Positions 51,082-59,994 are shown, counted from the first letter of the stretch. The stretch: 64,000 bases of DNA from Maribacter sp. HTCC2170 (GCF_000153165.2 NC_014472.1:2724001-2788000), one strand, 5' to 3'. The notes: generated by a model not told the origin, from the sequence alone. Program-made: numbers and translations.

Positions 51082-52794
51082 TTACCGTAATATTTGTTTT
51101 TGTTTAAGCAACTCTTTTTCTAATTTGTTGAATTCTAAATCTTGAACAGTTTTGCCTTCATCAATTGATAGGCATGCTATAACTGCTGAACTTTGACCAA
51201 GAACCATGAACACTGGCTCCATACGAATTGAACCAAATGCTATGTGTGAAGCACTGAGGCATATTGGTACAAGCAAATTATCACATTCTTCTTTTTTGGG
51301 CACAATGGAACGATAACTTATTGGAAAAGGAGCTTTAACACTGGCTTCCACATTTCCCTCGTTGGAAACAAATCCCTTGGAGTTTACATAGCGCTTAATA
51401 TGATGGGAATCCATACCGTAGGCAGCCATACCTATTGGGTCGAGAATCTTTTCAATTCCTTCGCAGTTTTTCTGACTCATTACATATGCGCCGACCATAC
51501 GGCGGGCTTCTCTAATGTAGAGTTGTTGCTGCCAACCATCTTTGCGTTCGTATTCATCTTTGCAGGTTCCCCATTGCGATACCTTTGTTCTCACTTCTTT
51601 AGGAATACGGGGATGATAGGCCAGTGTCCACATTAATCCTTGCTGATACCGACGATGACGTTCTACAATTTCTTCTCGTTCTTCATACGAAGCTTCAGGA
51701 TAGTCCCAGTTTTGTCCAATAAAATCAGTTGAAAACCCTTTTTGGTTGTTGGTGTCTGTTTTCCGGTTGGGCATAGCTGAATTTATCCAAGGGAGTAGAG
51801 GGTCGCCATAAGAATACATCTCTTCTAAGGCTCCGTCAGCTGCTTCATAATTACGGAACAGGAGTTCATATTCCAGTTCGTCATAATTCTCTGGTTTCTT
51901 AAATGGTATTCGGTTTTCGGGATGGTCTGTCAGGGTCATTCGGAAGCAGTACGCTTGTATTCCTTTATCACCCAAGCCATCAGTTTCAGGACCACCAGCA
52001 TTGATAAAAGGCAGAAGTCCGCTTGATGAATCGCCTTTTACAATGTAGGGATCTACCCCATCTATGAAATCATGGTGTACGCTGTTATGCGAAACAGTCC
52101 CCAGCAATGTTTCACTCACTTTATTAGCCTGAATACCATTTAGGGATTCTCCGTATTGGGAATTAGATTCTCTGCCCACTGTATAAGAGATTCCTGAAGC
52201 TTCCATGAGATCTCCCTCATAAGTTGCATCAATAAAAACTTCCCCAAAGTAGGTGTCTCCTGACTCAGTAGTAATAGAGTGGATGGCATTGTCAACTTTA
52301 GTTATTCCAGTTTTCCTGTTAAGTCTTTGTTCATATATTATTTTTATGTCGAGGTCCTTTATCATGTTGTGAAAAACTTTTAGAGCGGCAGAAGGCTCAA
52401 ACGTCCACATAGCATCTTCGCTTTTCCCTGATCGGGTTTGTCCTCCATCCTTATATTCGGCTCTTATCTGCCAAATCCAATTGGCAGAATCTTCGTAGTA
52501 TTTCCTGATATTCTGATAAAATTCACGGGAAATACCTCCAATTACCTGCTTATTGCCTATATCAGTCTGCCCAAGACCACCTGTGGTGAGTCCTCCCAGG
52601 CGATTAGTTGGTTCAATTAATATCACCGACTTACCAAGTCGTGCAGTTTGAATTGCAGCTGATATACCCGCAGAAGTGCCTCCATAAATAACAACATCTG
52701 CCGAAAGTAGGACACCATTATTATCACTCTTACAAGACAACAGAGCAATAGTAGAATATAAAATTACCGCTATTAAGGTTCGTGTTAAGTTCAT
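51082..52794 (-). CDS. FAD-dependent oxidoreductase, lipoprotein form
   Basis: A 570-residue protein. Signal peptide with lipobox LLSC near residue 21, then an FAD-binding Rossmann motif VVIYGGTSAGISAAIQTARLG near residue 35, GRLGGLTTGGLGQTD near residue 65 and IDATYEGDLMEASG near residue 185. It matches the FAD-dependent oxidoreductase family often attached to polysaccharide-degradation loci in Bacteroidota (xanthan lyase/oxidoreductase-like). Substrate unknown. The start is taken as the ATG at 52794 because the TTG at 52809 gives no better signal sequence. Largest gene in the array. Confidence 0.82.
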   Translation of the reverse strand: MNLTRTLIAVILYSTIALLSCKSDNNGVLLSADVVIYGGTSAGISAAIQTARLGKSVILIEPTNRLGGLTTGGLGQTDIGNKQVIGGISREFYQNIRKYYEDSANWIWQIRAEYKDGGQTRSGKSEDAMWTFEPSAALKVFHNMIKDLDIKIIYEQRLNRKTGITKVDNAIHSITTESGDTYFGEVFIDATYEGDLMEASGISYTVGRESNSQYGESLNGIQANKVSETLLGTVSHNSVHHDFIDGVDPYIVKGDSSSGLLPFINAGGPETDGLGDKGIQAYCFRMTLTDHPENRIPFKKPENYDELEYELLFRNYEAADGALEEMYSYGDPLLPWINSAMPNRKTDTNNQKGFSTDFIGQNWDYPEASYEEREEIVERHRRYQQGLMWTLAYHPRIPKEVRTKVSQWGTCKDEYERKDGWQQQLYIREARRMVGAYVMSQKNCEGIEKILDPIGMAAYGMDSHHIKRYVNSKGFVSNEGNVEASVKAPFPISYRSIVPKKEECDNLLVPICLSASHIAFGSIRMEPVFMVLGQSSAVIACLSIDEGKTVQDLEFNKLEKELLKQKQILR

Positions 52795-52818
52795 TTGTTT
52801 TAGAAACAACTTGTTTAT

Positions 52819-52957
52819 TTGCTACAACGGCTCGTCTATGATCTGTTGCGGAAAACGTCCACAGGACTTTTCCGCTTAGCCCCGAGCCATTGTATAAAAT
52901 TAAGGATTTCCGTTAGGAAATCCACCGCAATGGATTATAGGTATTGTTAGGCAACGT
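52819..52957. repeat. cassette junction element 13
   Basis: From TTGCTACAACGGCTCGTCTATGATCTG through CAGGACTTTTCCGC and hairpin GGATTTCC (52904-52911)/GGAAATCC (52916-52923) to AATGGATTATAGGTATTGTTAGGCAACG. It carries the canonical-looking GTTAGGC at 52946-52952, and the stop of the next gene is within it. Confidence 0.7.
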
Positions 52958-53537
52958 TTTTCTTCCAATTAATTATGGAACATTTTAAATCATTACATCC
53001 TTTCCGAATTTGTACAAACCTTTTTAGACCAGGCTTTTCATTGCCACATATTTCCTTAAATGTATAATCATTTTCACTATTCCTTGATTCAGGATAACGA
53101 AGAAAGATATAGAAATCATCAACATTTCCTTCATTAGCTTCAAAGAATAAATGGAAAGGATTATTTGTGCCAATGTAATATTCTAATAAATCAATTATTT
53201 CTGATGTGAATAATGATTCATTTTCTTTAATTCGACTTAATATTTCTGTTATTTTATGATTTTTTTGAGTTGGAGTAAGTTTCCCAACTTCTTGAAGTAA
53301 TCCCTTCATGAATAATTCAAGTCCATGATAGAAATTGAACAAAATTGGAACACCAACATTAAAATCATTCCATTTTGTTTTATCCTTGTATGTCAATCTC
53401 GATTCATCTTCGGTTTGGTTTGGGTCATAATTAGAAAAAACCATTGTTTTGTTTTCCAACTTTTTCATTTCAACAATGGCCTCGCGAGTTAGGTTCCAAA
53501 ATTGATATGCCATTCCAAAATAATTTGCCCTTTTCAT
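52947..53537 (-). CDS. HEPN-like hypothetical protein, first unit of the array
   Basis: A 196-residue cytoplasmic helical protein. Residues about 60-85 (VGVPILFNFYHGLELFMKGLL) look like the long helix of HEPN-type folds that pack as dimers, but the R-x4-6-H nuclease motif is not evident, so nuclease activity is not claimed. The start is placed at the ATG at 53537. The gene is bracketed by GTTAGGCAAC (52946-52955) and GTTGCCTAAC (53541-53550), exact reverse complements. Function unknown. Confidence 0.5.
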   Translation of the reverse strand: MKRANYFGMAYQFWNLTREAIVEMKKLENKTMVFSNYDPNQTEDESRLTYKDKTKWNDFNVGVPILFNFYHGLELFMKGLLQEVGKLTPTQKNHKITEILSRIKENESLFTSEIIDLLEYYIGTNNPFHLFFEANEGNVDDFYIFLRYPESRNSENDYTFKEICGNEKPGLKRFVQIRKGCNDLKCSIINWKKNVA

Positions 53538-53540
53538 AAT

Positions 53541-53550
53541 GTTGCCTAAC
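53541..53550. repeat. outer end of the cassette array
   Basis: GTTGCCTAAC, the exact reverse complement of the 10-mer at 52946. Beyond it no further junction-like sequence is seen, so this is probably the upstream (attI-like or chromosomal) boundary of the array. Confidence 0.5.
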
Positions 53551-53743
53551 ATGGGGATATTATCATTGATGCTATCCACCTTATGTCATTCCTACGAATT
53601 TACTATTTTATTTTCCTTGGAAAAACCCTACTTGTCAACTTTTATTCGAACTTATCAACCTTCACTAAATCGCGTCTTTATCGAATCTTTAATAGTTTTT
53701 GCTAAACTTTTCACAAATAAAATTTAGGTGGCATGCAACCTTT

Positions 53744-53751
53744 TACTTTTG
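53744..53751 (+). promoter_or_regulatory. -7 promoter element TACTTTTG upstream of the TonB-dependent receptor
   Basis: TACTTTTG fits TAnnTTTG and lies 50 bases upstream of the chosen ATG at 53802. Transcription starting here would exclude the longer reading that begins at 53733. Confidence 0.5.
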
Positions 53752-53801
53752 CCGCTGTCTCTAGTAGGGAACAAAAAAACAATCATAAAAATCATCAATC
53801 A

Positions 53802-56201
53802 ATGTTTCAAAAAATCAAATGTAATCGGCCATTGGTCATTGGCCTTTGGCTGTTCACTTTTCTACTTACCTCCAATGCCCTTGCGCAAACCAAGTATACC
53901 ATTAGTGGTACGATCAGTGATCAAAACAATGGGGAAACCTTATTTGGGGCTTCGGTCTTTTTAAAAGGCACCGCTATTGGGGTAGTCACCAACGAATACG
54001 GGTTCTACTCACTAACCGCTCCGGAAGGGAAGTACAGCTTGCATATTTCATATATGGGGTATTCAGAGATCAATCAGGAAATAAGTCTAACGAGCAATCA
54101 AAAATTGGATTTTGAAATTGCCGAGTTCTCTACCCAACTAGACGAGGTCATACTTACCGCCGATGAGCCTGAGCGCGCCATACTGCGTAAGCCAGAGATG
54201 AGCGTTGCTAAAATGAACATTGCCACAGTAAAACAAATGCCTGTGGTTTTGGGCGAAGTAGATGTATTAAAGTCCTTGCAAATGCTACCCGGCGTTACCA
54301 ATAATGGTGAAGGTACGGGTGGGTTTCATGTACGTGGTGGTGCGGGTGATCAAAACTTGGTCTTACTCGATGAAGCGATCATTTACAACACCTCGCACAT
54401 GTTTGGTTTCTTTTCGGTCTTTAATGCCGATGCGATAAAAGATGTAAAACTGTACAAAGGGGGTATTCCTGCCCGTTTTGGTGGTCGTGTGTCCTCGGTA
54501 CTCGATGTGCGCCAGAAAGATGGGAACAGCAAACGCTTTGCCGCAACAGGTGGTATTGGTATTATCTCTAGTCGATTGGCGTTAGAAGGCCCCATGTTCA
54601 ATGATAAAGGGTCATTTTTGATTGCTGGCCGACGTTCATATGCCGACCTTTTATTAAAAGCAGCAGGGAAAGATAATAGCGTAAGTTTCTATGACCTTAA
54701 CCTTAAGGCAAGTTATAAACTTAATGAAGCAAACCGAATTTTCCTTTCTGGTTATTTTGGGCGTGATGCTTTTGAATTGGGTGATAATTTTAATAGTAGT
54801 TATGGTAACTCAACAGGTAACCTACGTTGGAATCATATTTTCAATGATCGCTTGTTTTCCAATTTATCGGTAATTGTGAGCAAGTACGATTATGATTTGG
54901 GCATAACAGCAGCCGAATTTGATTGGGTATCCTCAATCAACAATTACAACTTGAAATATGACTTTAAATACTATTTCAGTGACAAATTCAAGCTCGATTT
55001 TGGAGCAAGTGGTATTTACTACGATTTTGACCCAGGGCAAATTAAGCCTACCACAGAAACTTCAGCGGTGAACGCAATGTCTTTAGATCGTAAAAAAGCC
55101 TTTGAAAGCGGGGTATATGTAAATGCAGAACACAAACTCACCGATAAGCTCACCGCACAATACGGTTTGCGCTATAGTGGTTTTGCACGATTGGGTGGTC
55201 AGGCCATGGTAGATTATGAAAATGACCAACCGGTAGTGTACAATACGGTCTTGGGTATTTATGAACGAGGAACCGAAATAGGGGAGACCGATTATAAAAA
55301 AGACGAATCCATAGCAACCTTTGGTAATTTTGAACCGCGGGTTTCATTGGCCTATGAGTTGAACGAAGTATCTTCAATAAAAGCTGGTTTTTCAAGAGCT
55401 GCGCAGTATATCCACTTATTATCCAACACTTCTTCGGCAACACCCTTGGATGTATGGACGCCCAGTGGAAAATATGTAAAACCACAATTGTCGAATCAAT
55501 ATGCTTTAGGGTATTTCAGAAACTTCAAGGATAAAATATATTCTATGGAGGTGGAAGCCTATTATAAAAACACGGACAATAGAATAGACTATATAGATGG
55601 TTCTAATTTGATTGGACAGAATACCATTGAAACGGAAATATTGAATGGTGAATCCCGTGCTTACGGATTGGAATTCCTGCTCCGTAAAAACGAAGGAAAA
55701 TTTACGGGGTGGATAGCCTATACACTTTCAAAATCGGAACAACGTACACCAGGAGGTACCGCAGGTGGGTTAGGAATCGCTGATGGCGAATGGTACAATA
55801 CGCCTTATGATAGAACACATGATATTTCAGTATCTGGGGCCTATAAACTCAATGATAAATGGAGTTTTGGAACAAACTTGGTGTTCCAGACAGGACGACC
55901 GGTAACCTACCCGAATGGGCAATATGAGTATGAAGGGCTTTCAATAGCCAGTTATGCCCCACGAAACTCAGATCGTTTACCAGCATATCACCGTTTGGAT
56001 CTCTCGGTAAATTATAAACCCAATCGTAAACCGGAAAAGCGGCTGAAAGGAGAATGGGTATTGGGAATCTATAATGCCTATAATCGTAAGAATGCAGCTT
56101 CCATTTCGTTTGGACAGAATTTTGAGACCGGAGCCAATGAGGCTACAAGAACAGCCATTTTCGGAATTGTTCCTTCACTTACCTACAACTTTAAATTTTA
56201 A
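53802..56201 (+). CDS. TonB-dependent receptor with CarboxypepD-reg-like N-terminal domain
   Basis: A 799-residue outer-membrane protein. Signal peptide ends near SNALAQ (residue about 29). It is followed by a carboxypeptidase-D regulatory-like domain (TISGTISDQNNGETLFGASVFLKGT), a plug with GGFHVRGGAGDQNLVLLDEA near residue 165, and a 22-strand-type barrel ending FNF-like in YNFKF, the usual C-terminal aromatic. TonB receptors import siderophores, vitamins or glycans; the substrate is not readable. A DUF4249 lipoprotein follows 4 bases later, the typical flavobacterial pair. The start was moved to 53802 from an in-frame upstream codon. Confidence 0.92.
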   Translation: MFQKIKCNRPLVIGLWLFTFLLTSNALAQTKYTISGTISDQNNGETLFGASVFLKGTAIGVVTNEYGFYSLTAPEGKYSLHISYMGYSEINQEISLTSNQKLDFEIAEFSTQLDEVILTADEPERAILRKPEMSVAKMNIATVKQMPVVLGEVDVLKSLQMLPGVTNNGEGTGGFHVRGGAGDQNLVLLDEAIIYNTSHMFGFFSVFNADAIKDVKLYKGGIPARFGGRVSSVLDVRQKDGNSKRFAATGGIGIISSRLALEGPMFNDKGSFLIAGRRSYADLLLKAAGKDNSVSFYDLNLKASYKLNEANRIFLSGYFGRDAFELGDNFNSSYGNSTGNLRWNHIFNDRLFSNLSVIVSKYDYDLGITAAEFDWVSSINNYNLKYDFKYYFSDKFKLDFGASGIYYDFDPGQIKPTTETSAVNAMSLDRKKAFESGVYVNAEHKLTDKLTAQYGLRYSGFARLGGQAMVDYENDQPVVYNTVLGIYERGTEIGETDYKKDESIATFGNFEPRVSLAYELNEVSSIKAGFSRAAQYIHLLSNTSSATPLDVWTPSGKYVKPQLSNQYALGYFRNFKDKIYSMEVEAYYKNTDNRIDYIDGSNLIGQNTIETEILNGESRAYGLEFLLRKNEGKFTGWIAYTLSKSEQRTPGGTAGGLGIADGEWYNTPYDRTHDISVSGAYKLNDKWSFGTNLVFQTGRPVTYPNGQYEYEGLSIASYAPRNSDRLPAYHRLDLSVNYKPNRKPEKRLKGEWVLGIYNAYNRKNAASISFGQNFETGANEATRTAIFGIVPSLTYNFKF

Positions 56202-56205
56202 GATC

Positions 56206-57051
56206 ATGCAGAACTATATAAGAACAAGCTTACTACTTTTAATCGTTGCATTCACCTCATGTGAAGATGTAATTGATGTACCCGTACAAACGGCACAAAC
56301 CAGATTGGTCATAGAAGCTTCTTTAGATTGGGAAAAAGGCACAACGGGAAATGAGCAAAGTATTACATTACGTACATCGACGGCATTTTTTGATTCGTCA
56401 AGTACAACGGCAGCAGCTGGTGCTTCGGTAACAGTTACCAACGATGATAGCGGTGCCGTATTCATATTTGAGGACCAGAATAATGGAAACTATACGACCA
56501 ATGAATTTGTACCTGTACTTGGACAACCCTATGCCTTGGAGGTAATTCATGACGGTCAAACCTACCTTGCTACTGAAACATTGACCGCAGTACCGGACAT
56601 AATCGATTTATACCAAGATACCGAAGATGGTTTTAGTGATGAGGATATAGAATTACACGTTGTTTTCAATGACCCACCTGAAGAAGGAAATTCATACTTG
56701 TTTGTTTTCCGAAAAAGTGGTGAGTTGTTACCCGATTTAGAGGTGGGTTATGATGAGTTCGTTAATGGCAATGAAATTGATTGGTGGTACGAATTGGAAG
56801 ATGATGAGGATACAGATAAAAACGAGTCCTTACAACCCGATGATGTTGTTGCTATTGAGATGTATGGTATCTCGGAGGCCTACAAGAATTATATGGAAAT
56901 ACTTATAGACCAAATTGGTGGTGTAGGACTTTTTGAGGCCACACCCGTATCAGTAAAAGGAAACTGTGTGAATGCCACTAATCCGGATAACTATGCCCAT
57001 GGGTATTTTAGACTTACTGAGGTGAACAAAGTGAGCTATACGGTTGAGTAG
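56206..57051 (+). CDS. DUF4249 lipoprotein partner of the TonB receptor
   Basis: A 281-residue lipoprotein with signal MQNYIRTSLLLLIVAFTSC (lipobox FTSC, Cys 19), then a beta-rich N-terminal domain (TAQTRLVIEASLDWEKGTTG) and acidic loops. Its location directly after the TonB receptor and its pattern fit DUF4249, a family encoded with TonB receptors in Bacteroidota. Probably exposed at the outer-membrane surface or periplasm and helps capture the ligand. Start codon ATG at 56206; the longer frame upstream overlaps the receptor and is rejected. Confidence 0.85.
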   Translation: MQNYIRTSLLLLIVAFTSCEDVIDVPVQTAQTRLVIEASLDWEKGTTGNEQSITLRTSTAFFDSSSTTAAAGASVTVTNDDSGAVFIFEDQNNGNYTTNEFVPVLGQPYALEVIHDGQTYLATETLTAVPDIIDLYQDTEDGFSDEDIELHVVFNDPPEEGNSYLFVFRKSGELLPDLEVGYDEFVNGNEIDWWYELEDDEDTDKNESLQPDDVVAIEMYGISEAYKNYMEILIDQIGGVGLFEATPVSVKGNCVNATNPDNYAHGYFRLTEVNKVSYTVE

Positions 57052-57062
57052 GAGCGGAGTGC

Positions 57063-57102
57063 GAGCTTGGAGGTAAAAGGAAGGTCTTTTGCCTCTAGGC
57101 TT
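57063..57102. terminator. bidirectional terminator hairpin
   Basis: A 17-bp stem with several G-T pairs between AGCTTGGAGGTAAAAG (57064-57079) and CTTTTGCCTCTAGGCTT (57086-57102), placed between the convergent DUF4249 and DUF1853 genes. T-rich sequence follows on the plus strand only weakly. Confidence 0.55.
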
Positions 57103-57109
57103 GTTATTC

Positions 57110-57931
57110 TTAATCCCACCAGACCACAAAAAACTTCTCAAATTCCGTTTCCGATTTTTTCATCCAAACCATGGGTGAATTTTCTTTGAACATTTGCAGT
57201 TGTATCGCCGTATTAATTTCGGAATGGTTGCTCCATTCAACATCATTATGCGGGGCAATGACCCAACTGGATTTATTGGGAATGTAGAATTCATAATGCT
57301 GAAAATCACTTCCCCTAAACGTTTCAAATCCTAACCAAAATCCTACAATACATAAATTGTTCAATGGATTTATATTGCTTTTGGATTCACCATACGGCTT
57401 AAACAATTGGGCTTTGTAGCAACATTGATGTTCAATTTGTGTGTGGTCAATTGCATGTTGCTCCAAGGCTTTTACGCCATCTTCAGCATGTAATAATGTA
57501 AATTGTTTGTGCTTTATTTTTTGCATTTTGGCAAAGAAGCTATCAAGCTTATTAGGACCGATCAATTGATGAATAGCTTCCCCAACTTCTGGATCAATGA
57601 TATAGAATTTATACGTGAGTTCTACATGGGTCAGTTTCTCTGAGGTTTGCTCTTTGAGAACAAAATCTATTTCTCCAATAGTTCTCTTTTCTCTTTTAAT
57701 GGGAAGATTATGTAGCAGCAGGTCATAGGTTTCAGATTGCTCCATCAATTGTTTAAAGACATATTCCATTTGATGGCCCAAACGAATTGTATTGGGAATG
57801 TGAGATGGAACAAAAGATGCCAAATCTAGATCCGGAAAATCGAACTGTTGTATTCCAAACTGTTCCTTTTCCCAAAGGGGTGGAGTATTTAGAAACCCAA
57901 AAAATTGGCCTTGATGATTTTCTTGTGGCAT
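57110..57931 (-). CDS. DUF1853 family protein
   Basis: A 273-residue cytoplasmic protein. The phrase REKRTIGEIDFVLKEQ near residue 88 followed by HVELTYKFYI is like the D-x-E-x-K core of PD-(D/E)xK folds, and DUF1853 members are known from many bacteria. The role is unknown; nuclease activity is only a possibility from the motif. It converges on the DUF4249 gene across a hairpin. Confidence 0.75.
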   Translation of the reverse strand: MPQENHQGQFFGFLNTPPLWEKEQFGIQQFDFPDLDLASFVPSHIPNTIRLGHQMEYVFKQLMEQSETYDLLLHNLPIKREKRTIGEIDFVLKEQTSEKLTHVELTYKFYIIDPEVGEAIHQLIGPNKLDSFFAKMQKIKHKQFTLLHAEDGVKALEQHAIDHTQIEHQCCYKAQLFKPYGESKSNINPLNNLCIVGFWLGFETFRGSDFQHYEFYIPNKSSWVIAPHNDVEWSNHSEINTAIQLQMFKENSPMVWMKKSETEFEKFFVVWWD

Positions 57932-58116
57932 AAGGAGAACTAAATTACGTGAATATTTTTTGATAATCTTTCAGGGATATTTAATCGGACCTCTGTGTTT
58001 TAGAGGTGTTTCCATCCTACAATTCAGTTCTAAAAGCATGTTTTGCAACACAAAATGACCTATATACAACAATAGTAATGTGGGGTTTTGGGATAAGAGT
58101 ATATTAGCGATCAGCG

Positions 58117-59994
58117 ATGAAGACCCCTTATCTATTTTTGATTCTGTTTTTGTATTCGATTTCTTTTTTCGGACAGGATACCTATTCCGATACTTTTTCG
58201 TCGGTTTCCTATTCCAATAATAATGGCAATACCAACTTCGCGACAAATTGGATAGAATCAAATGACGATAATTCGGCATCAAACGGGAGAATAAGAATAA
58301 CCGGCAACGAGTTGCGATTCCATCGTCTTACATCACACAATATTAGAAGAACGGCAAATCTTTCTACCGCGACCGGCGCGGTTCTTACATTCAATTGGCG
58401 CACATCAAGTTTAGAAAGTGGTGAAACACTTGCTATACAGGCCTCAAGTGATGGTACTACATTCACAACATTAACAACTATAACAGGTTCAACTACAGGA
58501 AATTTTAATCAAGATATATCGACCTATATATCTGCAAATACTACTATTCGCTTTATTAAGGGAGGAGGAAACTGGAATGCCAGTAATGATCGTGCGTATA
58601 TTGACAATTTTATCATTACTGCCACAACAGCTCCTGATTCTGATGGAGACGGAATTTTTGATGATGTGGATTTAGATGATGACAATGATGGTATGACCGA
58701 TGAGGAAGAATACTGTACAACAGCCAATACGACGTTTTTGCTTTCGCAAGATGTGGGCACGAGAACCGTGGTTTTAAACCATACAGATTCTGGATATCTA
58801 CGTTTGGATTTTTCTTCAATGGATAATTCATTTCAACTTGATATAAATGGTACAACTGTTCATCCCTCAATTTTAGAATTTGAAAATGGGGCTTTGGGCG
58901 CAGGTGAAGAATATTTTCGTTTTCAGTCAGACAATGCCTTTATAAGTAGTCCATGGGTTGCGAATTCCAATGGACTGCCACGTCTTCGTTTAATCATTGA
59001 TGAAACAGGGTCAGTTTCATTCTACGGAACGCGAACTTCTTCTTCAACAACCTTGGAGATAATGCAAGCTGAAGCTGGAACACCTTTTAATACCATTACT
59101 TGGGTTCCAGGTGCGAATAATGTTTTTACCGTTACAAATCAGTCAGGGCCAGGTCCTGAGGGATTCACTGGTGTTCTTTTTGTTAGTGCATTATGCGATA
59201 CTGATGGGGATGGTGTATTGAATAGCCTAGACTTGGATTCTGATAATGACGGAATCTATGATATAGTAGAGGCAGGAGTTTTAAATGAATCTGGTGTTAA
59301 TGACGCAAATAATGACGGAATTATTGACGGTGTTGCCTCAACTTTTGGTAACAACGGACTCTTTAGTTCGATTGAAAATAATGATATGCCCTATGCTGAT
59401 TTAACGTATACAATACGTGATTCAGATACCGATGGTATTTATGACCCGTATGAGTTGGATGCGGACAATGATTCTTGTAATGATGTTACTGAATCGGGGT
59501 TCACCGATAACAATAGTGATGGAATTTTAGCCACATTACCCACAACAGTGAGTAGTACTGGTTTGGTAACAGGAACAAGTGTAATTGATGGTTATACTGC
59601 TCCAGATGATAATAATACTAATGGCATCTATGATTTCCAGGAGGCCTCAGCGGCCCCTTCGATATCCACTCAACCCAGTGGTCCTGTTATTTGCCCAGGT
59701 TGTAGTACCGCGATTTCTGTTGTTGCTACAGATGTAAGTGGTTATCAATGGCAACTTTTTAATGGAGTAAGTTGGGTTGATTTGACCGATACCGGAATAC
59801 ACAGTGGTACAACAACAGGGACCTTGGTGCTAGCCAATACAGGCCCATCTGATAACGGCAACCAATATCGGGTTGTATTGACGAATGCAGCTTTCGTTTG
59901 TGATACAACGACTTCGATTACCGCAACCTTAACTTATCAGGTAAACACGATTATTTCCAATAGACGAATAACGTACAGGGTTAACAAGAATTAA
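58117..59994 (+). CDS. secreted protein with calcium-binding Asp-rich repeats
   Basis: A 625-residue exported protein with signal peptide (cleavage near SFFGQ, residue 20). After a beta-sandwich-like N-terminal domain it has thrombospondin type 3-like Asp-rich loops: SDGDGIFDDVDLDDDNDGM near residue 175, DTDGDGVLNSLDLDSDNDGI near 365, and further DTDGIYDPYELDADND. An Ig-like segment with CPGC follows near residue 525. It ends NRRITYRVNKN, a basic tail I recall from other flavobacterial secreted proteins. Export by the type IX system is plausible but the usual C-terminal domain is not clear. Confidence 0.75.
   Translation: MKTPYLFLILFLYSISFFGQDTYSDTFSSVSYSNNNGNTNFATNWIESNDDNSASNGRIRITGNELRFHRLTSHNIRRTANLSTATGAVLTFNWRTSSLESGETLAIQASSDGTTFTTLTTITGSTTGNFNQDISTYISANTTIRFIKGGGNWNASNDRAYIDNFIITATTAPDSDGDGIFDDVDLDDDNDGMTDEEEYCTTANTTFLLSQDVGTRTVVLNHTDSGYLRLDFSSMDNSFQLDINGTTVHPSILEFENGALGAGEEYFRFQSDNAFISSPWVANSNGLPRLRLIIDETGSVSFYGTRTSSSTTLEIMQAEAGTPFNTITWVPGANNVFTVTNQSGPGPEGFTGVLFVSALCDTDGDGVLNSLDLDSDNDGIYDIVEAGVLNESGVNDANNDGIIDGVASTFGNNGLFSSIENNDMPYADLTYTIRDSDTDGIYDPYELDADNDSCNDVTESGFTDNNSDGILATLPTTVSSTGLVTGTSVIDGYTAPDDNNTNGIYDFQEASAAPSISTQPSGPVICPGCSTAISVVATDVSGYQWQLFNGVSWVDLTDTGIHSGTTTGTLVLANTGPSDNGNQYRVVLTNAAFVCDTTTSITATLTYQVNTIISNRRITYRVNKN

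Larger units (their letters stand above)
41308..53550 (-). mobile_element. integron-cassette-like gene array (no integrase in window)
   Basis: About a dozen units, nearly all with genes on the minus strand, are separated by related imperfect-palindrome elements. Read on the minus strand, units begin near ...CGTTG and end near ...CAAC. The two ends of one unit are often exact reverse complements: GTTGGCAATA/TATTGCCAAC for 41410-42213, GTTGTACCT/AGGTACAAC for 46240-46760, GTTGTGCAAC/GTTGCACAAC for 47473-48016, GTTACCA/TGGTAAC for 49932-51029, GTTAGGCAAC/GTTGCCTAAC for 52946-53550. Arms facing each other within a junction match less well. Gene products are unrelated to each other. This fits integron-type cassettes with attC-like ends; the one GTTAGGC/GCCTAAC pair is identical to the canonical GTTRRRY/RYYYAAC core. 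The left boundary is uncertain. Confidence 0.6.

Noticed and set aside
52947-53537. Toxin or RNase call for the HEPN-like protein
   Set aside because: The catalytic R-x4-6-H motif is not visible and no partner antitoxin gene is present, so only a structural resemblance is stated.
41308-53550. CRISPR or transposon interpretation of the repeated elements
   Set aside because: The elements are spaced by whole genes with no short regular spacers, and no transposase, long terminal repeats or target-site duplications were seen. A MITE-like origin of some copies is not fully excluded.
53728-53964. A 78-codon plus-strand ORF at the start of the TonB receptor gene
   Set aside because: Frame shadow over the signal peptide region; the receptor frame carries all recognisable motifs.
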